Assembly (NCBI RefSeq): GCF_003207795.1
Contig: NZ_NIRT01000003.1
Location: 123,458 to 187,457 of the forward strand
Reading direction: 5' to 3'
Source: Komagataeibacter nataicola
Lineage (GTDB): Bacteria; Pseudomonadota; Alphaproteobacteria; Acetobacterales; Acetobacteraceae
Length of the DNA stretch: 64,000 bases
A program made the translations under genes and the position numbers. The first letter of the stretch is position 1; every line of letters begins with the position of its first letter. Positions 28,376-36,820 of the stretch are shown in pieces. The notes below the pieces were generated by a model, which saw only the letters and a program-made list of their open reading frames with translations, searched no databases and was not told where the DNA came from.

Positions 28376-28900
28376 ATGGCGATTTCAGCTCTCAGACCCC
28401 TTTCGTGTGCATTGCTTGTTTCCAGTGGCTTCATGCTCTCGGGGTGCACGGGTGCCGATGTTTCGCGCGCCTTCGGGCTGGAGCGGAGCCTGCCGGACGA
28501 ATACACCGTCACCACCCGCGCGCCGCTGTCCATGCCGCCATCGGATGAACTCGGTGCGCCCAACAGCAACGCGGTGCAGCGCGCGCAGGACACCAATCCG
28601 CGCATGCAGGCGCTTGAAACCCTCTCGCCCAACGTGGCGCTACAGGGTGCCGACGGCACCGGCAGCGTAGGGCAGACCGCGCTTGTAGGCGCCGCGCAGG
28701 AAGCCGCGAACGAGCCCGACAAGGGCGAGATGGGCGGCGCCGATACCAGCTTTGTGGACAAGCTGATGTTCTGGCATGGCGGCGGAGCGGGGAACCTGGT
28801 CAATGGCAAGGCGGAAAACGCCCGCCTGCGCGAGGATTCGGCTCTTGGCCGCAACCTGACCCAGGGCGCAACCCCCACCGTAAGCGGCCCTGCCAAATAA
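28376..28900 (+). CDS. DUF3035-family lipoprotein (possible BAM accessory)
   Basis: 174 residues from ATG 28376. A lipobox is present (FMLSGC). The body starts RAFGLERSLPDEYTVTTRAPLSMPPS, the signature of the alphaproteobacterial DUF3035 family, which in related bacteria has been linked to the beta-barrel assembly complex as BamF. An outer-membrane location on the periplasmic side is expected. The middle is low complexity. It follows lspA by 58 bases, its usual place. Confidence 0.85.
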   Translation: MAISALRPLSCALLVSSGFMLSGCTGADVSRAFGLERSLPDEYTVTTRAPLSMPPSDELGAPNSNAVQRAQDTNPRMQALETLSPNVALQGADGTGSVGQTALVGAAQEAANEPDKGEMGGADTSFVDKLMFWHGGGAGNLVNGKAENARLREDSALGRNLTQGATPTVSGPAK

Positions 28901-28955
28901 GGGCTGGCGTCTTGCATGGGCGACATGTGGCCGCCCCAACCGCCGGTTTATCCGC

Positions 28956-30821
28956 ATGAATACGTCTTCCACGCCTGAATTGCCGGTCATCCGTCGCCTG
29001 TCGGAGCAGGTGGTCAATCGCATTGCCGCGGGCGAGGTGATCGAGCGCCCGGCTGCGGCCCTCAAGGAGCTGGTGGAAAACGCCCTCGATTCGGGGGCGC
29101 GGCGCATCAGCATCCGCCTTGACCGCGGCGGGATCGACCGCATCGAGGTAACCGATGACGGCTGCGGCATGTCGCCCGATGATCTGTGCCTGGCGGTCGA
29201 GCGGCACTGCACTTCCAAGCTGCGTGATGAGACGCTGGTGCGCATTTCCACCCTTGGCTTCCGGGGGGAGGCGCTGCCCTCCATCGGGGCTGCGGCGCGG
29301 CTTACGGTCATGTCGCGGCGGCATGGGGCAGATTCGGCGTGGTCCATCCGCGTGGAAGGGGGCGCCGTAAGCCAGCCCGAACCCTGTGCCGGGCCCGCGG
29401 GCACCCGCGTGCTGGTGGAAGACCTGTTCTTTGCCACACCTGCGCGGCGCAAATTCCTTAAAAGTCCGCGTGTTGAATCCAGCCATGCCGAGAACGTGGT
29501 GCGCAGGCTGGCGCTGGCCGCCCCGGATGTGGCGTTCAGGCTGGAATTTGACCAGCGCGTGGTCCTTGACCTGCCCGCGCAGGACCGGGCCGCCCGTGTT
29601 GCCGCCATTCTCGAGGCCGGTCAGGCCGATGGCCTGCTGGCGGTTGAAGGCCAGCGCGGCGACCTGAAGCTGAGCGGCTATATCTGCGCGCCCTCGGTGC
29701 ACCGGGCCACGGCGAACGGGCAGATGCTGCTGGTCAACGGGCGGCCGGTGGTCGATCCCGTGCTGCGCACGGCTGTCAGGGTGGCCTATCGCAACGTGAT
29801 GGAGCACGGGCGGCATGCGGTCGTGGCCCTGTCGCTTGAAATTCCACCCGAGCAGGTGGATGTGAACGTGCACCCCGCCAAGACTGAACTGCGCTATGCC
29901 GATTCGGCTGCGGTGCGTGCGCTGGTCATTGGCGCGCTGGGCCGCGCCCTTGGCACCGGGGCGGGTGTTGCGGGCGTGCGGCCCGACCTGCTCCAGTCGC
30001 GCGGACCCTCTGCCGCGCGAATATGGTACCCGCCCGAGCGCGGGCATGATGCGCCAGACCTGTCTGCCCGCATGGCGGCCCCCCTGGCGCCAGAACCGCA
30101 GGTGCAGCAGGGCCTGCCGCCCGGCTTTGCCGAGTCGTCGCTGCCGCTCGCGGCCCTTCCCGCTGCCCGAAAGGCGGTGCCTGAAGCCGTGCTCGCGCAT
30201 GCCGATACCACCGCCGCCATGGCTCACCCGCTTGGCGCCGCCGTGGCGCAGGTACTGGGCACCTATATCCTGTCACAGACGGCGGATGGCGCGCTGGTGC
30301 TCGTGGACCAGCATGCCGCCCATGAGCGCCTGACGCATGAAATCCTGCGTGCGCAGTATCTCGACGGCGAGATCCGCGCCCAGCGACTCCTGCTGCCCGA
30401 GGTGGTGGATCTGCCCGCCCGGCAGGTGGACGTGCTGCTGCCTTTCGCGCCCGCGCTGGCCCGGCTGGGCATCGAGATCGAACCCTTCGGTGGCACGGCG
30501 GTGCTGGTGCGCGCGCTGCCAGCGCTCCTGGGCAAGGAAAACCCGGCAGCCATGCTGCGCGACCTGGCCGAGGAACTGGAGGCGGACGAGCTTTCCACCC
30601 CCGCCCAGGCCGATGCGCTGGACAGCCGCATGGATGCGATCATTGCCCGCATGGCCTGCCACGGCAGCGTGCGTGCGGGCCGCAGGCTCACACACGAGGA
30701 AATGAACGCCCTGCTGCGCGACATGGAACGCACGCCGCGCGCGGGCACCTGCTCGCATGGCCGCCCTACCTGGCTGAAGCTGGAAAAGGCCGATCTTGAG
30801 CGGATGTTCGGCCGCCGCTAG
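28956..30821 (+). CDS. mutL: DNA mismatch repair protein MutL
   Basis: 621 residues. The N-terminal GHKL ATPase is complete: LVENALDSGARR, DDGCGMSPDDL and TLGFRGEALPSIG. The C-terminal dimerisation domain contains DQHAAHERLTHE, which fits the DQHA-x2-E-x4-E nicking-endonuclease motif, plus MACHGSVRAGRRL and CSHGRPTWLKL. This MutL should therefore nick DNA itself, as in MutH-less bacteria. mutS is not adjacent. The long Ala/Pro linker (about residues 345-425) is normal. Confidence 0.96.
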   Translation: MNTSSTPELPVIRRLSEQVVNRIAAGEVIERPAAALKELVENALDSGARRISIRLDRGGIDRIEVTDDGCGMSPDDLCLAVERHCTSKLRDETLVRISTLGFRGEALPSIGAAARLTVMSRRHGADSAWSIRVEGGAVSQPEPCAGPAGTRVLVEDLFFATPARRKFLKSPRVESSHAENVVRRLALAAPDVAFRLEFDQRVVLDLPAQDRAARVAAILEAGQADGLLAVEGQRGDLKLSGYICAPSVHRATANGQMLLVNGRPVVDPVLRTAVRVAYRNVMEHGRHAVVALSLEIPPEQVDVNVHPAKTELRYADSAAVRALVIGALGRALGTGAGVAGVRPDLLQSRGPSAARIWYPPERGHDAPDLSARMAAPLAPEPQVQQGLPPGFAESSLPLAALPAARKAVPEAVLAHADTTAAMAHPLGAAVAQVLGTYILSQTADGALVLVDQHAAHERLTHEILRAQYLDGEIRAQRLLLPEVVDLPARQVDVLLPFAPALARLGIEIEPFGGTAVLVRALPALLGKENPAAMLRDLAEELEADELSTPAQADALDSRMDAIIARMACHGSVRAGRRLTHEEMNALLRDMERTPRAGTCSHGRPTWLKLEKADLERMFGRR

Positions 30822-30853
30822 GCCCCACGCCGGGGCCGGCAGGGGCGTGGGGC
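30822..30853 (+). other. Strong hairpin after mutL, no T-run
   Basis: GCCCCACGCC (30822-30831) pairs perfectly with GGCGTGGGGC (30844-30853) around a 12-base GC-rich loop, starting at the base after the mutL stop. No T-tract follows, so it may be a rho-dependent end or an RNA-stabilising stem rather than an intrinsic terminator. Confidence 0.5.
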
Positions 30854-30955
30854 AGGGGTGCAGTGGCGGCGGCGTGCCGGAGTTCCTCTGCATAATGTGA
30901 GCGGGACGTGGCTGGATTCTCCTGGCCCAACGCCACTAGGGTCAGCGCATCATTC

Positions 30956-32491
30956 ATGGATGATGTGAGACCGAATGTGCATCCGATCCTGCTCTCCCTA
31001 GTTACGTATCTGCCCCTTGTCGGGGCTGCGGCCATCATGCTCACGCGCGGCACGGCCCAGGGCACCGAGACCGCCGCGCGCTGGGTGGCGTTGTGGACCA
31101 GCGGCATCGTGTTCGTGCTGGCCGTGGTCATGTGGGCGCAGTTCGACCCCGCGCGGCACGGCATCCAGTTCGAGCAGCAGGTCGGGTGGGCCAGTGGTGC
31201 CGGCATTTCCTACCATGTGGGGGTTGATGGCATCAGCCTCATGTTCGTGCTGCTTTCCGCCTTCCTCACGCCGCTGGCCATCATTGGCGGGTGGCGGCAG
31301 GTCACGGGGCGGGTGCGCGACTACATGGTGGCCATGCTGGTGCTGGAAACCACGCTGATCGGCCTGTTCTCCGCCCTCGATCTGGTGCTGTTCTATGTGT
31401 TCTATGAAGCGACGCTGCTGCCCGCCAGCCTGATGATTGGCGTATGGGGCGGCCCGCGCCGGGTCTGGGCCTCATTGCAGTTCTTCCTGTTCACCTTTGG
31501 CGGCTCGCTGTTCATGCTGCTGGCGCTGCTGGCCATGTGGAACGCCACCGGCACCACCGATATCGTGGCCCTGCAGCATCATGGCTTTGGCCACGGCATG
31601 CAGTGCTGGCTGCTGGCAGGCTTCATCATTGCCTTTGGCGTCAAGCTGCCGCTGTTTCCGCTGCATGCATGGCTGCCCGATGCCTATACGGAGGCGCCCA
31701 CGCCGGCCTCGGTCATGCTGTCTGGCGTGCTGTCAAAGGCGGGCGCGTATGGCCTGCTGCGCTTCGGGGTGATGATGTTCCCCGATGCGGCGCGGCTGTT
31801 CGCCCCCGTGGTGCTGACGCTGGGCGTGATCGCGGTGATCTATGCCGCCATCATCGCGCTGGCGCAGACCGACATGAAGCGCGTGATCGCCTATTCCTCG
31901 TTCTCGCATATGGGGGTGATCGCCATCGGGCTGTTTACGCTCACGCCCGAAGGAATTGATGGCGCGATCTTCCAGATGCTGTCGCATGGCATCGTGATTG
32001 CGGCGCTGTTCTTCTGTGTCTCGGCCGTGTCGTGGCGGGCGGAAACACGCGAGATCAGCGCGTTTTCCGGCGTGGCTCACAAGATGCCGGTACTGGCCAC
32101 GCTGGCCATGCTGTTTGTCATGGCCAATATCGGCCTGCCGGGCACAGGCGCCTTCGTGGGTGAATTCCTGGTCATGGTCGGCGCGCTGCATGTCTCGTTC
32201 TGGCTGGCCTTCCTTGGTGGCACGAGCATGATTCTCGGTGCAGTCTATATGCTGGTGCTCTACCGCCGCGTGCTGTTTGGCGTGGATCGGGGCGGCATCG
32301 TAGCATTGCTGCGCGACCTGACCGGGCAGGAGCTTGCCGTGCTGGTGCCACTGGCCATCGTCACGGTGTGGATGGGGGTGCACCCCAACTCGTTCCTGCG
32401 CGTGTTTGACCCGGCCGTGACCTACCTGCTGCACCCGCTGGCCACAGTGGCTGCGGTCGAGCCCACGCAGATCACGCATGTAGCAGGATAA
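30956..32491 (+). CDS. nuoM: NADH-quinone oxidoreductase subunit M (isolated)
   Basis: 511 residues, about 14 membrane helices. Proton-channel residues are in place: Glu in FYVFYEATLLPASLMIG and Lys in FGVKLPLFPLHAWLPDAYTEAPTP. The subunit is one of the antiporter-like proton pumps of complex I. It stands alone here: mutL is upstream and parE is downstream on the other strand, with no other nuo gene visible. It could work with a nuo cluster elsewhere or be a remnant or related antiporter subunit. ATG 30956 is the chosen start. Confidence 0.9.
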   Translation: MDDVRPNVHPILLSLVTYLPLVGAAAIMLTRGTAQGTETAARWVALWTSGIVFVLAVVMWAQFDPARHGIQFEQQVGWASGAGISYHVGVDGISLMFVLLSAFLTPLAIIGGWRQVTGRVRDYMVAMLVLETTLIGLFSALDLVLFYVFYEATLLPASLMIGVWGGPRRVWASLQFFLFTFGGSLFMLLALLAMWNATGTTDIVALQHHGFGHGMQCWLLAGFIIAFGVKLPLFPLHAWLPDAYTEAPTPASVMLSGVLSKAGAYGLLRFGVMMFPDAARLFAPVVLTLGVIAVIYAAIIALAQTDMKRVIAYSSFSHMGVIAIGLFTLTPEGIDGAIFQMLSHGIVIAALFFCVSAVSWRAETREISAFSGVAHKMPVLATLAMLFVMANIGLPGTGAFVGEFLVMVGALHVSFWLAFLGGTSMILGAVYMLVLYRRVLFGVDRGGIVALLRDLTGQELAVLVPLAIVTVWMGVHPNSFLRVFDPAVTYLLHPLATVAAVEPTQITHVAG

Positions 32492-32563
32492 AAGTTTTGG
32501 GTGCCGCCTTTTTCAAAAGGCGGCGTTCTTCTGAAGCTTTTTGAAAAAAGCTTAACCAGAACC
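32490..32563 (-). repeat. Convergent-junction palindromic repeat, copy D (inverted)
   Basis: Reverse orientation copy, well preserved. It begins AAAAGTTTTGGGTG, inside the nuoM TAA stop, then GCCGCCTTTTTCAAAAGGCGGC (arms 32503-32512 and 32515-32524) and AAGCTTTTTGAAAAAAGCTT, ending AACCAGAACC. It lies between the convergent nuoM and parE, just before a separate terminator. Confidence 0.85.
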
Positions 32564-32577
32564 ATCTGCTTTTAAAG

Positions 32578-32607
32578 CCCGGCCTCACCACGAGGCCGGG
32601 TTTTTTT
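32578..32607 (+). terminator. nuoM intrinsic terminator
   Basis: Nine-base perfect stem CCCGGCCTC / GAGGCCGGG (32578-32586 and 32592-32600), five-base loop, then seven T residues. It overlaps the last codon of parE on the other strand. Confidence 0.92.
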
Positions 32608-34645
32608 ATACGTCGAGGTTATCGACCTGATTGGCGTGTTCCTGAATGAAGCGGAAGCGCAGTTCCGCCTTGCGGCCCATCAGGTGTTCCACGCGCTCGA
32701 GTGTGAAGGCTCTGTCCTCGGGCGGGGTGATGACCTTGAGCAGCGTGCGGTGTTTGGGGTCCATGGTGGTCTGCTTGAGGTCGGCGGGCGGCATTTCACC
32801 CAGGCCCTTGAAGCGCGAGACCTCGACCTTGCTGTTGGGCTTGAACACCTTCTTCAGCTTGCGCTCGCGATCGGTGTCATCCATGGCGTAAACGCTCTTG
32901 CTGCCCTGCGTGAGGCGGTAAAGCGGCGGTTGGGCCAGGTACAGGTGCCCGCCCCGGATCAGGCCGGGCAGTTCGCGGTAGAAAAATGTCATGAGCAGTG
33001 ATGCGATATGCGCACCATCCACATCGGCATCGGTCATGATGATGATGCGGCCATAGCGCAGTTTGCTGGCGTCAAAGCGCTCGCCGGTGCCGCAGCCCAG
33101 TGCCTCGACAAGATCGCGCAGTTCCTGGTTGCCGCGCAGCTTTTCATTCGAGGCGCTGGCCACGTTCAGGATCTTGCCGCGTAGAGGCAGCACGGCCTGC
33201 GTCTCGCGGTTGCGGGCCTGTTTGGCGGAGCCGCCTGCCGAATCGCCTTCGACCAGAAAGATTTCGGTCTCGGCCGCGTTCTCGCGCGTGCAGTCGGTCA
33301 GCTTGCCGGGCAGGCGCAGGCGGCGGGTGGCACTTTTGCGCGGGGTGTCCTTCTGTTCCTTGCGGCGCAGGCGTTCCTCGGCGCGTTCCACCACAAAGGC
33401 CAGCAGGTTATCGGCCTGTGGCGGGTTGCCCGCCAGCCAGTGGTCAAAGCGGTCGCGCAGCGCGGTCTCGACAAGCTTGCTGGCCTCGCTGCTGGTCAGT
33501 TTCTCCTTGGTCTGGCCCTGAAACTGCGGGTCGCGGATGAATACTGACAGCTTGGCGGCGATGCAGCCCATGATGTCATCGGCGGTGATGTTGGCCGCGC
33601 GCTTGTTGGCGCGCTGCTCGCCCCAGCTGCGCAGGCCCTTGACCAGCGCGTTGCGAAACCCGGTCTCGTGCGTGCCGCCATTGGGGGTAGGAATGGTGTT
33701 GCAGTAAGAGGCCAGCGCCGCAGGCCCCTGCTCGAGAAAGGCGATGGCCCATTCCATGCGCCCCGTATCCGCGCCATCAGGCCCGGTGGGCAGGTCGGCG
33801 TCACCGGCCCACAGATCGGTCAGCAGGGCGGCTTTCTCGCCAAGTTCATCGCGCAGGCTGTCAGCCAGCCCGCCGGGGAAGTGCAGTACCGCCTCGGCGG
33901 GGATGTCATGGTCCCTGATCAGCGCGGGGTCGCACGACCAGCGGATGGTGACGCCACGGAACAGGAACGCCTTGGAGCGGCACAGCCGGTACAGCCGTGC
34001 GGGCGAGAAATGCAGCCGCCCGAAAATCTCGGGGTCAGGCGTGAAACGGATCTGGGTGCCACGCCGGTTGTTGACCGGACCAACCTTCTCCACGCCCGCC
34101 AGCGGGCGGCCGCGCTCATAGACCTGCCGCCACAGGGCGCGGTCACGCGCGATCTCGACTTCCATGCGCGACGCCAGCGCGTTGACCACCGATGAGCCAA
34201 CCCCGTGCAGCCCGCCCGAGGTGGCATAGGCCTTGCCCGAGAACTTGCCGCCCGCATGCAGCGTGGTCAGGATCACTTCAAGCGCGGAGCGGTCGGGAAA
34301 GCGGGGATGCGCATCGACGGGAATGCCACGCCCGTTATCGCGGATGGTCAGGTAATCACCGGCCTCGAGCGTGACATCGATGGTGGTGGCGTGGCCGGCC
34401 ACCGCCTCGTCCATCGCGTTATCGAGGATCTCCGAGGCGAGGTGATGATACGCCGTCTCGTCCGTGCCGCCGATATACATGCCCGGCCGCCGCCGCACGG
34501 GTTCGAGTCCTTCCAGCACCTCGATGGCGCTGGCGTCATAGGAATCGGGACCGTTTTTTGCGGGGTCTGGCATGGCGGCGGGGGGAACCTTGTGCGGGGT
34601 GGGCCGGGCAGGCGGCGCAGGCGTGGAAAAAAGATCGTCGTTCAT
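32606..34645 (-). CDS. parE: DNA topoisomerase IV subunit B
   Basis: 679 residues. GHKL ATPase motifs (SEILDNAMDEA, DNGRGIPVD, TSGGLHGVGSSVVNALAS), TOPRIM (LVEGDSAGGSAKQARNRETQ, MTDADVDGAHIASLL) and the C-terminal tail (RFKGLGEMPPADL, RRKAELR-like end) are intact. Topoisomerase IV decatenates daughter chromosomes. The length and insert pattern favour ParE over GyrB. The 35 residues before the ATPase domain are Pro/Ala-rich. Confidence 0.95.
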   Translation of the reverse strand: MNDDLFSTPAPPARPTPHKVPPAAMPDPAKNGPDSYDASAIEVLEGLEPVRRRPGMYIGGTDETAYHHLASEILDNAMDEAVAGHATTIDVTLEAGDYLTIRDNGRGIPVDAHPRFPDRSALEVILTTLHAGGKFSGKAYATSGGLHGVGSSVVNALASRMEVEIARDRALWRQVYERGRPLAGVEKVGPVNNRRGTQIRFTPDPEIFGRLHFSPARLYRLCRSKAFLFRGVTIRWSCDPALIRDHDIPAEAVLHFPGGLADSLRDELGEKAALLTDLWAGDADLPTGPDGADTGRMEWAIAFLEQGPAALASYCNTIPTPNGGTHETGFRNALVKGLRSWGEQRANKRAANITADDIMGCIAAKLSVFIRDPQFQGQTKEKLTSSEASKLVETALRDRFDHWLAGNPPQADNLLAFVVERAEERLRRKEQKDTPRKSATRRLRLPGKLTDCTRENAAETEIFLVEGDSAGGSAKQARNRETQAVLPLRGKILNVASASNEKLRGNQELRDLVEALGCGTGERFDASKLRYGRIIIMTDADVDGAHIASLLMTFFYRELPGLIRGGHLYLAQPPLYRLTQGSKSVYAMDDTDRERKLKKVFKPNSKVEVSRFKGLGEMPPADLKQTTMDPKHRTLLKVITPPEDRAFTLERVEHLMGRKAELRFRFIQEHANQVDNLDV

Positions 34646-34732
34646 GAAGCGTTCTTTGTTCTGTCAGGTCACGTCCTGTCAAGCTGCGCGGCCTGTCTCC
34701 TTGCGCCGACTATGCCCGCACTTGCAGGCATG

Positions 34733-34756
34733 AAAAAGGCCGGACAAAGCCCGGCC
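34733..34756 (-). terminator. Terminator downstream of the secreted protein gene at 34796
   Basis: Read on the minus strand, GGCCGG (34756-34751) pairs with CCGGCC (34743-34738) around a seven-base loop and is followed by TTTTT. It lies 40 bases beyond the stop of the 34796 gene and upstream of parE, so it separates the two transcription units. Confidence 0.75.
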
Positions 34757-34795
34757 CCGATTTTTCTTTACTCTTTGCGCGCAGGCTGGCGCGGA

Positions 34796-35332
34796 TCAGC
34801 TGCGCACCGTGCGGCGCGCGGGCGTGCGCGGGCGGGCGGGGGTTGCGGCCGGGCGGTTGGGTGCCGTGCAGGTCAGGTAAGAGGCAGGCTGGATGATGTC
34901 CTTGGCCTGGGCGTAGTTGGACAGGTCGGCCGTGCTTTCGAGCTCCTGTACCTCATCGAACATGGAAATGTGCTGCTGGCAGAACGCCGTGCCCGCCTGC
35001 AGGCCACGCTCGGACTGCACATTGGCCAGCTGCGTGATGTAGTCATCATGCTGGCGCTGGGCGTTGCGGCCATAGGTGGAGGAGAAATACCCGTTGAGCA
35101 CATGCTCCTCGCTGGCGAGCTTGCTGCGGAACTTGCCTACAAAACTGTTGTACTTGTCCTGCGCGCCACAGGACAGGGCAGTGACCATGAGCTGGCTTTT
35201 CAGGCCCTGTACGTCAAACGCCTCATGCGCGGGGGAGGGGGAGCACGGACCGGCAGCCAGTGCCTGCCCGCCATTAACCAGCCCCACAAGGGCAAGAGCT
35301 GCAGCGCCAGCGCGCCAGATCGACATGGACAT
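34796..35332 (-). CDS. Secreted protein of unknown function
   Basis: 178 residues from ATG 35332. A signal peptide is clear (AGAAALALVGLVNGGQALAAG). The mature part is helical with four Cys (GPCSPS, ALSCGAQ, AFCQQH, LTCTAP), which could form two disulfides. The C-terminus is Arg/Pro/Thr-rich (PAATPARPRTPARRTVRS). No family is recognised. It has its own terminator and is divergent from a lipoprotein gene. Confidence 0.72.
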   Translation of the reverse strand: MSMSIWRAGAAALALVGLVNGGQALAAGPCSPSPAHEAFDVQGLKSQLMVTALSCGAQDKYNSFVGKFRSKLASEEHVLNGYFSSTYGRNAQRQHDDYITQLANVQSERGLQAGTAFCQQHISMFDEVQELESTADLSNYAQAKDIIQPASYLTCTAPNRPAATPARPRTPARRTVRS

Positions 35333-35713
35333 CAGGACGGGTTCTCCAGGGTAGTGGGGCGGTTGCCAGCGGGGGTAATGCACGGACCCCGCATATTCCG
35401 GCACGATGAAATCCGGATCAGGTCTATAGCGCAAACATGCCGCCGCCAAAAGGGCGCGCGGCTGACCCGCGTTCAAAAAGATGCGTTATGAATGCACGAT
35501 GGGATGACAGCGACCCGTGGGCCGGGTATGCCACACGGGCAGGGCGTGCATGCCTGCGCAAAAGCAAGGGGTGGGGCTTTTCCCCCTGGATGCGTTGCTC
35601 TACAGCGTATGCCACGGTGGTTGGCCCCTGAGCCAATCCTGACCGTTACGGGGCAGCGCAGGCGCAATGGTCCTGAGTAACGGGTGATGTATCAAACACA
35701 GCGGAGCTGACGA
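35333..35713. other. 381-base intergenic region between divergent genes
   Basis: It separates the secreted-protein gene (-) from the lipoprotein gene (+) and must contain both promoters. I see no credible coding frame, no repeat element and no clear -35/-10 pair. A GGAG ribosome site for the rightward gene is at 35703-35706. Confidence 0.5.
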
Positions 35714-36175
35714 GTGCGACTGCGACTGTCTGCAATCATGATGACGACGGGCATTCTGCTCGCCGGATGTGACAACAAACCGGCGGTGAACCTTGGCGGC
35801 ATCACCGGAACCCCCAATCCTTACAATTACATGAAGGCCTCGGGGCAGTGCCAGGTTGGCAGCCTTGCCAGTGCGGGCAAGGACACGAAGTCCACCACCA
35901 TGCAGGTGCGCAGCGATGATGGCTACTGCGCCATCGAGACGCGGGCCTCGGCAGGTCACCCCTATGCCTCGTTTGGCGTTTCTCCCGCGCCCGATCACGG
36001 CAAGGTGTTCATCTATAATTATAATGATCACACTTACGTGACATACACGGCCAACACCGCCTATTCCGGCCCGGACAAGTTCCGTGTCGTGCTGATTCCC
36101 GGTGGGGGCAAGCCGCGTGAATACATGGACGTGGCCACCACCGTCACGGCGCCTGCCGTTACCGCCGCGAAGTAA
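35714..36175 (+). CDS. Lipoprotein of unknown function
   Basis: 153 residues from GTG 35714 (GGAG seven bases upstream). A lipobox is present (TTGILLAGC). The rest is beta-rich and polar with Tyr/Asn runs (PNPYNYMKASG, FIYNYNDHTYVTYTANTAY), two further Cys (QCQVG, DGYCAIE) and an Ala-rich end. Pattern and length suggest a small beta-sandwich lipoprotein; no family is recognised. It is convergent with the Rrf2 regulator. Confidence 0.75.
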   Translation: MRLRLSAIMMTTGILLAGCDNKPAVNLGGITGTPNPYNYMKASGQCQVGSLASAGKDTKSTTMQVRSDDGYCAIETRASAGHPYASFGVSPAPDHGKVFIYNYNDHTYVTYTANTAYSGPDKFRVVLIPGGGKPREYMDVATTVTAPAVTAAK

Positions 36176-36182
36176 TCCGGCG

Positions 36183-36217
36183 GCCAGCCAGCCCTGCCTG
36201 CTGCAGGGCTGGCTGGC
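36183..36217. terminator. 14-bp perfect palindrome at a convergent junction
   Basis: GCCAGCCAGCCCTG (36183-36196) pairs with CAGGGCTGGCTGGC (36204-36217), seven-base loop. It fills the 45 bases between the lipoprotein gene (+) and the Rrf2 gene (-). It lacks a T-run, so the terminator function is inferred from its stability and position. Confidence 0.6.
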
Positions 36218-36220
36218 AGG

Positions 36221-36667
36221 TCAGATGGAGAAGGTGATCGGCTCGGGCAGGGGGCGGCGCATGCCGGCATGCTCGGCCCGGCGCACAAGGTCATCAAGGC
36301 TGATCTTGCGGCACTGTTCATCGACCATCGTATCGAATTCCTGCCAGCATGGCTCGACAACCTTCTGGAACAGCCCGCCAACGGGGCCATCATCCGTGTT
36401 GTCTTCCGCCGTGATGACCGCAAGGATGTCCGCAAGCAGGATATCGCGCCGCGGGCGGCCGAGGCGGTAGCCGCCACGGGGGCCACGCACGCTTTCCAGC
36501 AGGCCCGAGCGTGACAGGGTCTGGAGCAGCGGCTCGATCCCGCGCCGGGCAAGGCCCGCGCGCTCGGCGATGTCGGCAGCGCTGATGGTGCCGTTCCGCC
36601 CCGCGTGAAAGGCCACGTCAAGCATGATCAGTATGGCGATCATGGTCCTGTCACGCCGCAGCAGCAT
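36221..36667 (-). CDS. Rrf2-family transcriptional regulator
   Basis: 148 residues from ATG 36667. The N-terminal winged helix begins LLRRDRTMIAILIMLDVAFHAG, then ISAADIAERAGLARRGIEPLLQTLSRSGLLESVRGPRGGYRLGR, the Rrf2 recognition-helix signature. Only two Cys occur in the C-terminal part (EPCWQEF, DEQCRKI), not the three-Cys cluster of IscR, so it may resemble the cysteine-regulon repressor CymR rather than an Fe-S sensor. It is divergent from cysK, a natural target. Confidence 0.88.
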   Translation of the reverse strand: MLLRRDRTMIAILIMLDVAFHAGRNGTISAADIAERAGLARRGIEPLLQTLSRSGLLESVRGPRGGYRLGRPRRDILLADILAVITAEDNTDDGPVGGLFQKVVEPCWQEFDTMVDEQCRKISLDDLVRRAEHAGMRRPLPEPITFSI

Positions 36668-36721
36668 ATCGTTCAGCCTCGCCTTGCATGGATGAAAAAA
36701 CCGGTTCCCCCCATTTACCAG

Positions 36722-36735
36722 CAATCGGACGATTG
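36722..36735. promoter_or_regulatory. Candidate operator between the Rrf2 gene and cysK
   Basis: A perfect inverted repeat CAATCG-GA-CGATTG lies in the 153-base divergent intergenic region, 55 bases from the regulator start and 86 from cysK. A second, shorter palindrome AACCGGTT is at 36699-36706. Rrf2 proteins bind palindromes of this general kind; the assignment to this regulator is inference. Confidence 0.5.
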
Positions 36736-36820
36736 TTCCACGCTTCTGTTCAGGAGGATGGTGGATTATGTCAGACTGCACGCGTGAATAGGCCATTACC
36801 GCACCAAGGAGTGATACCGG

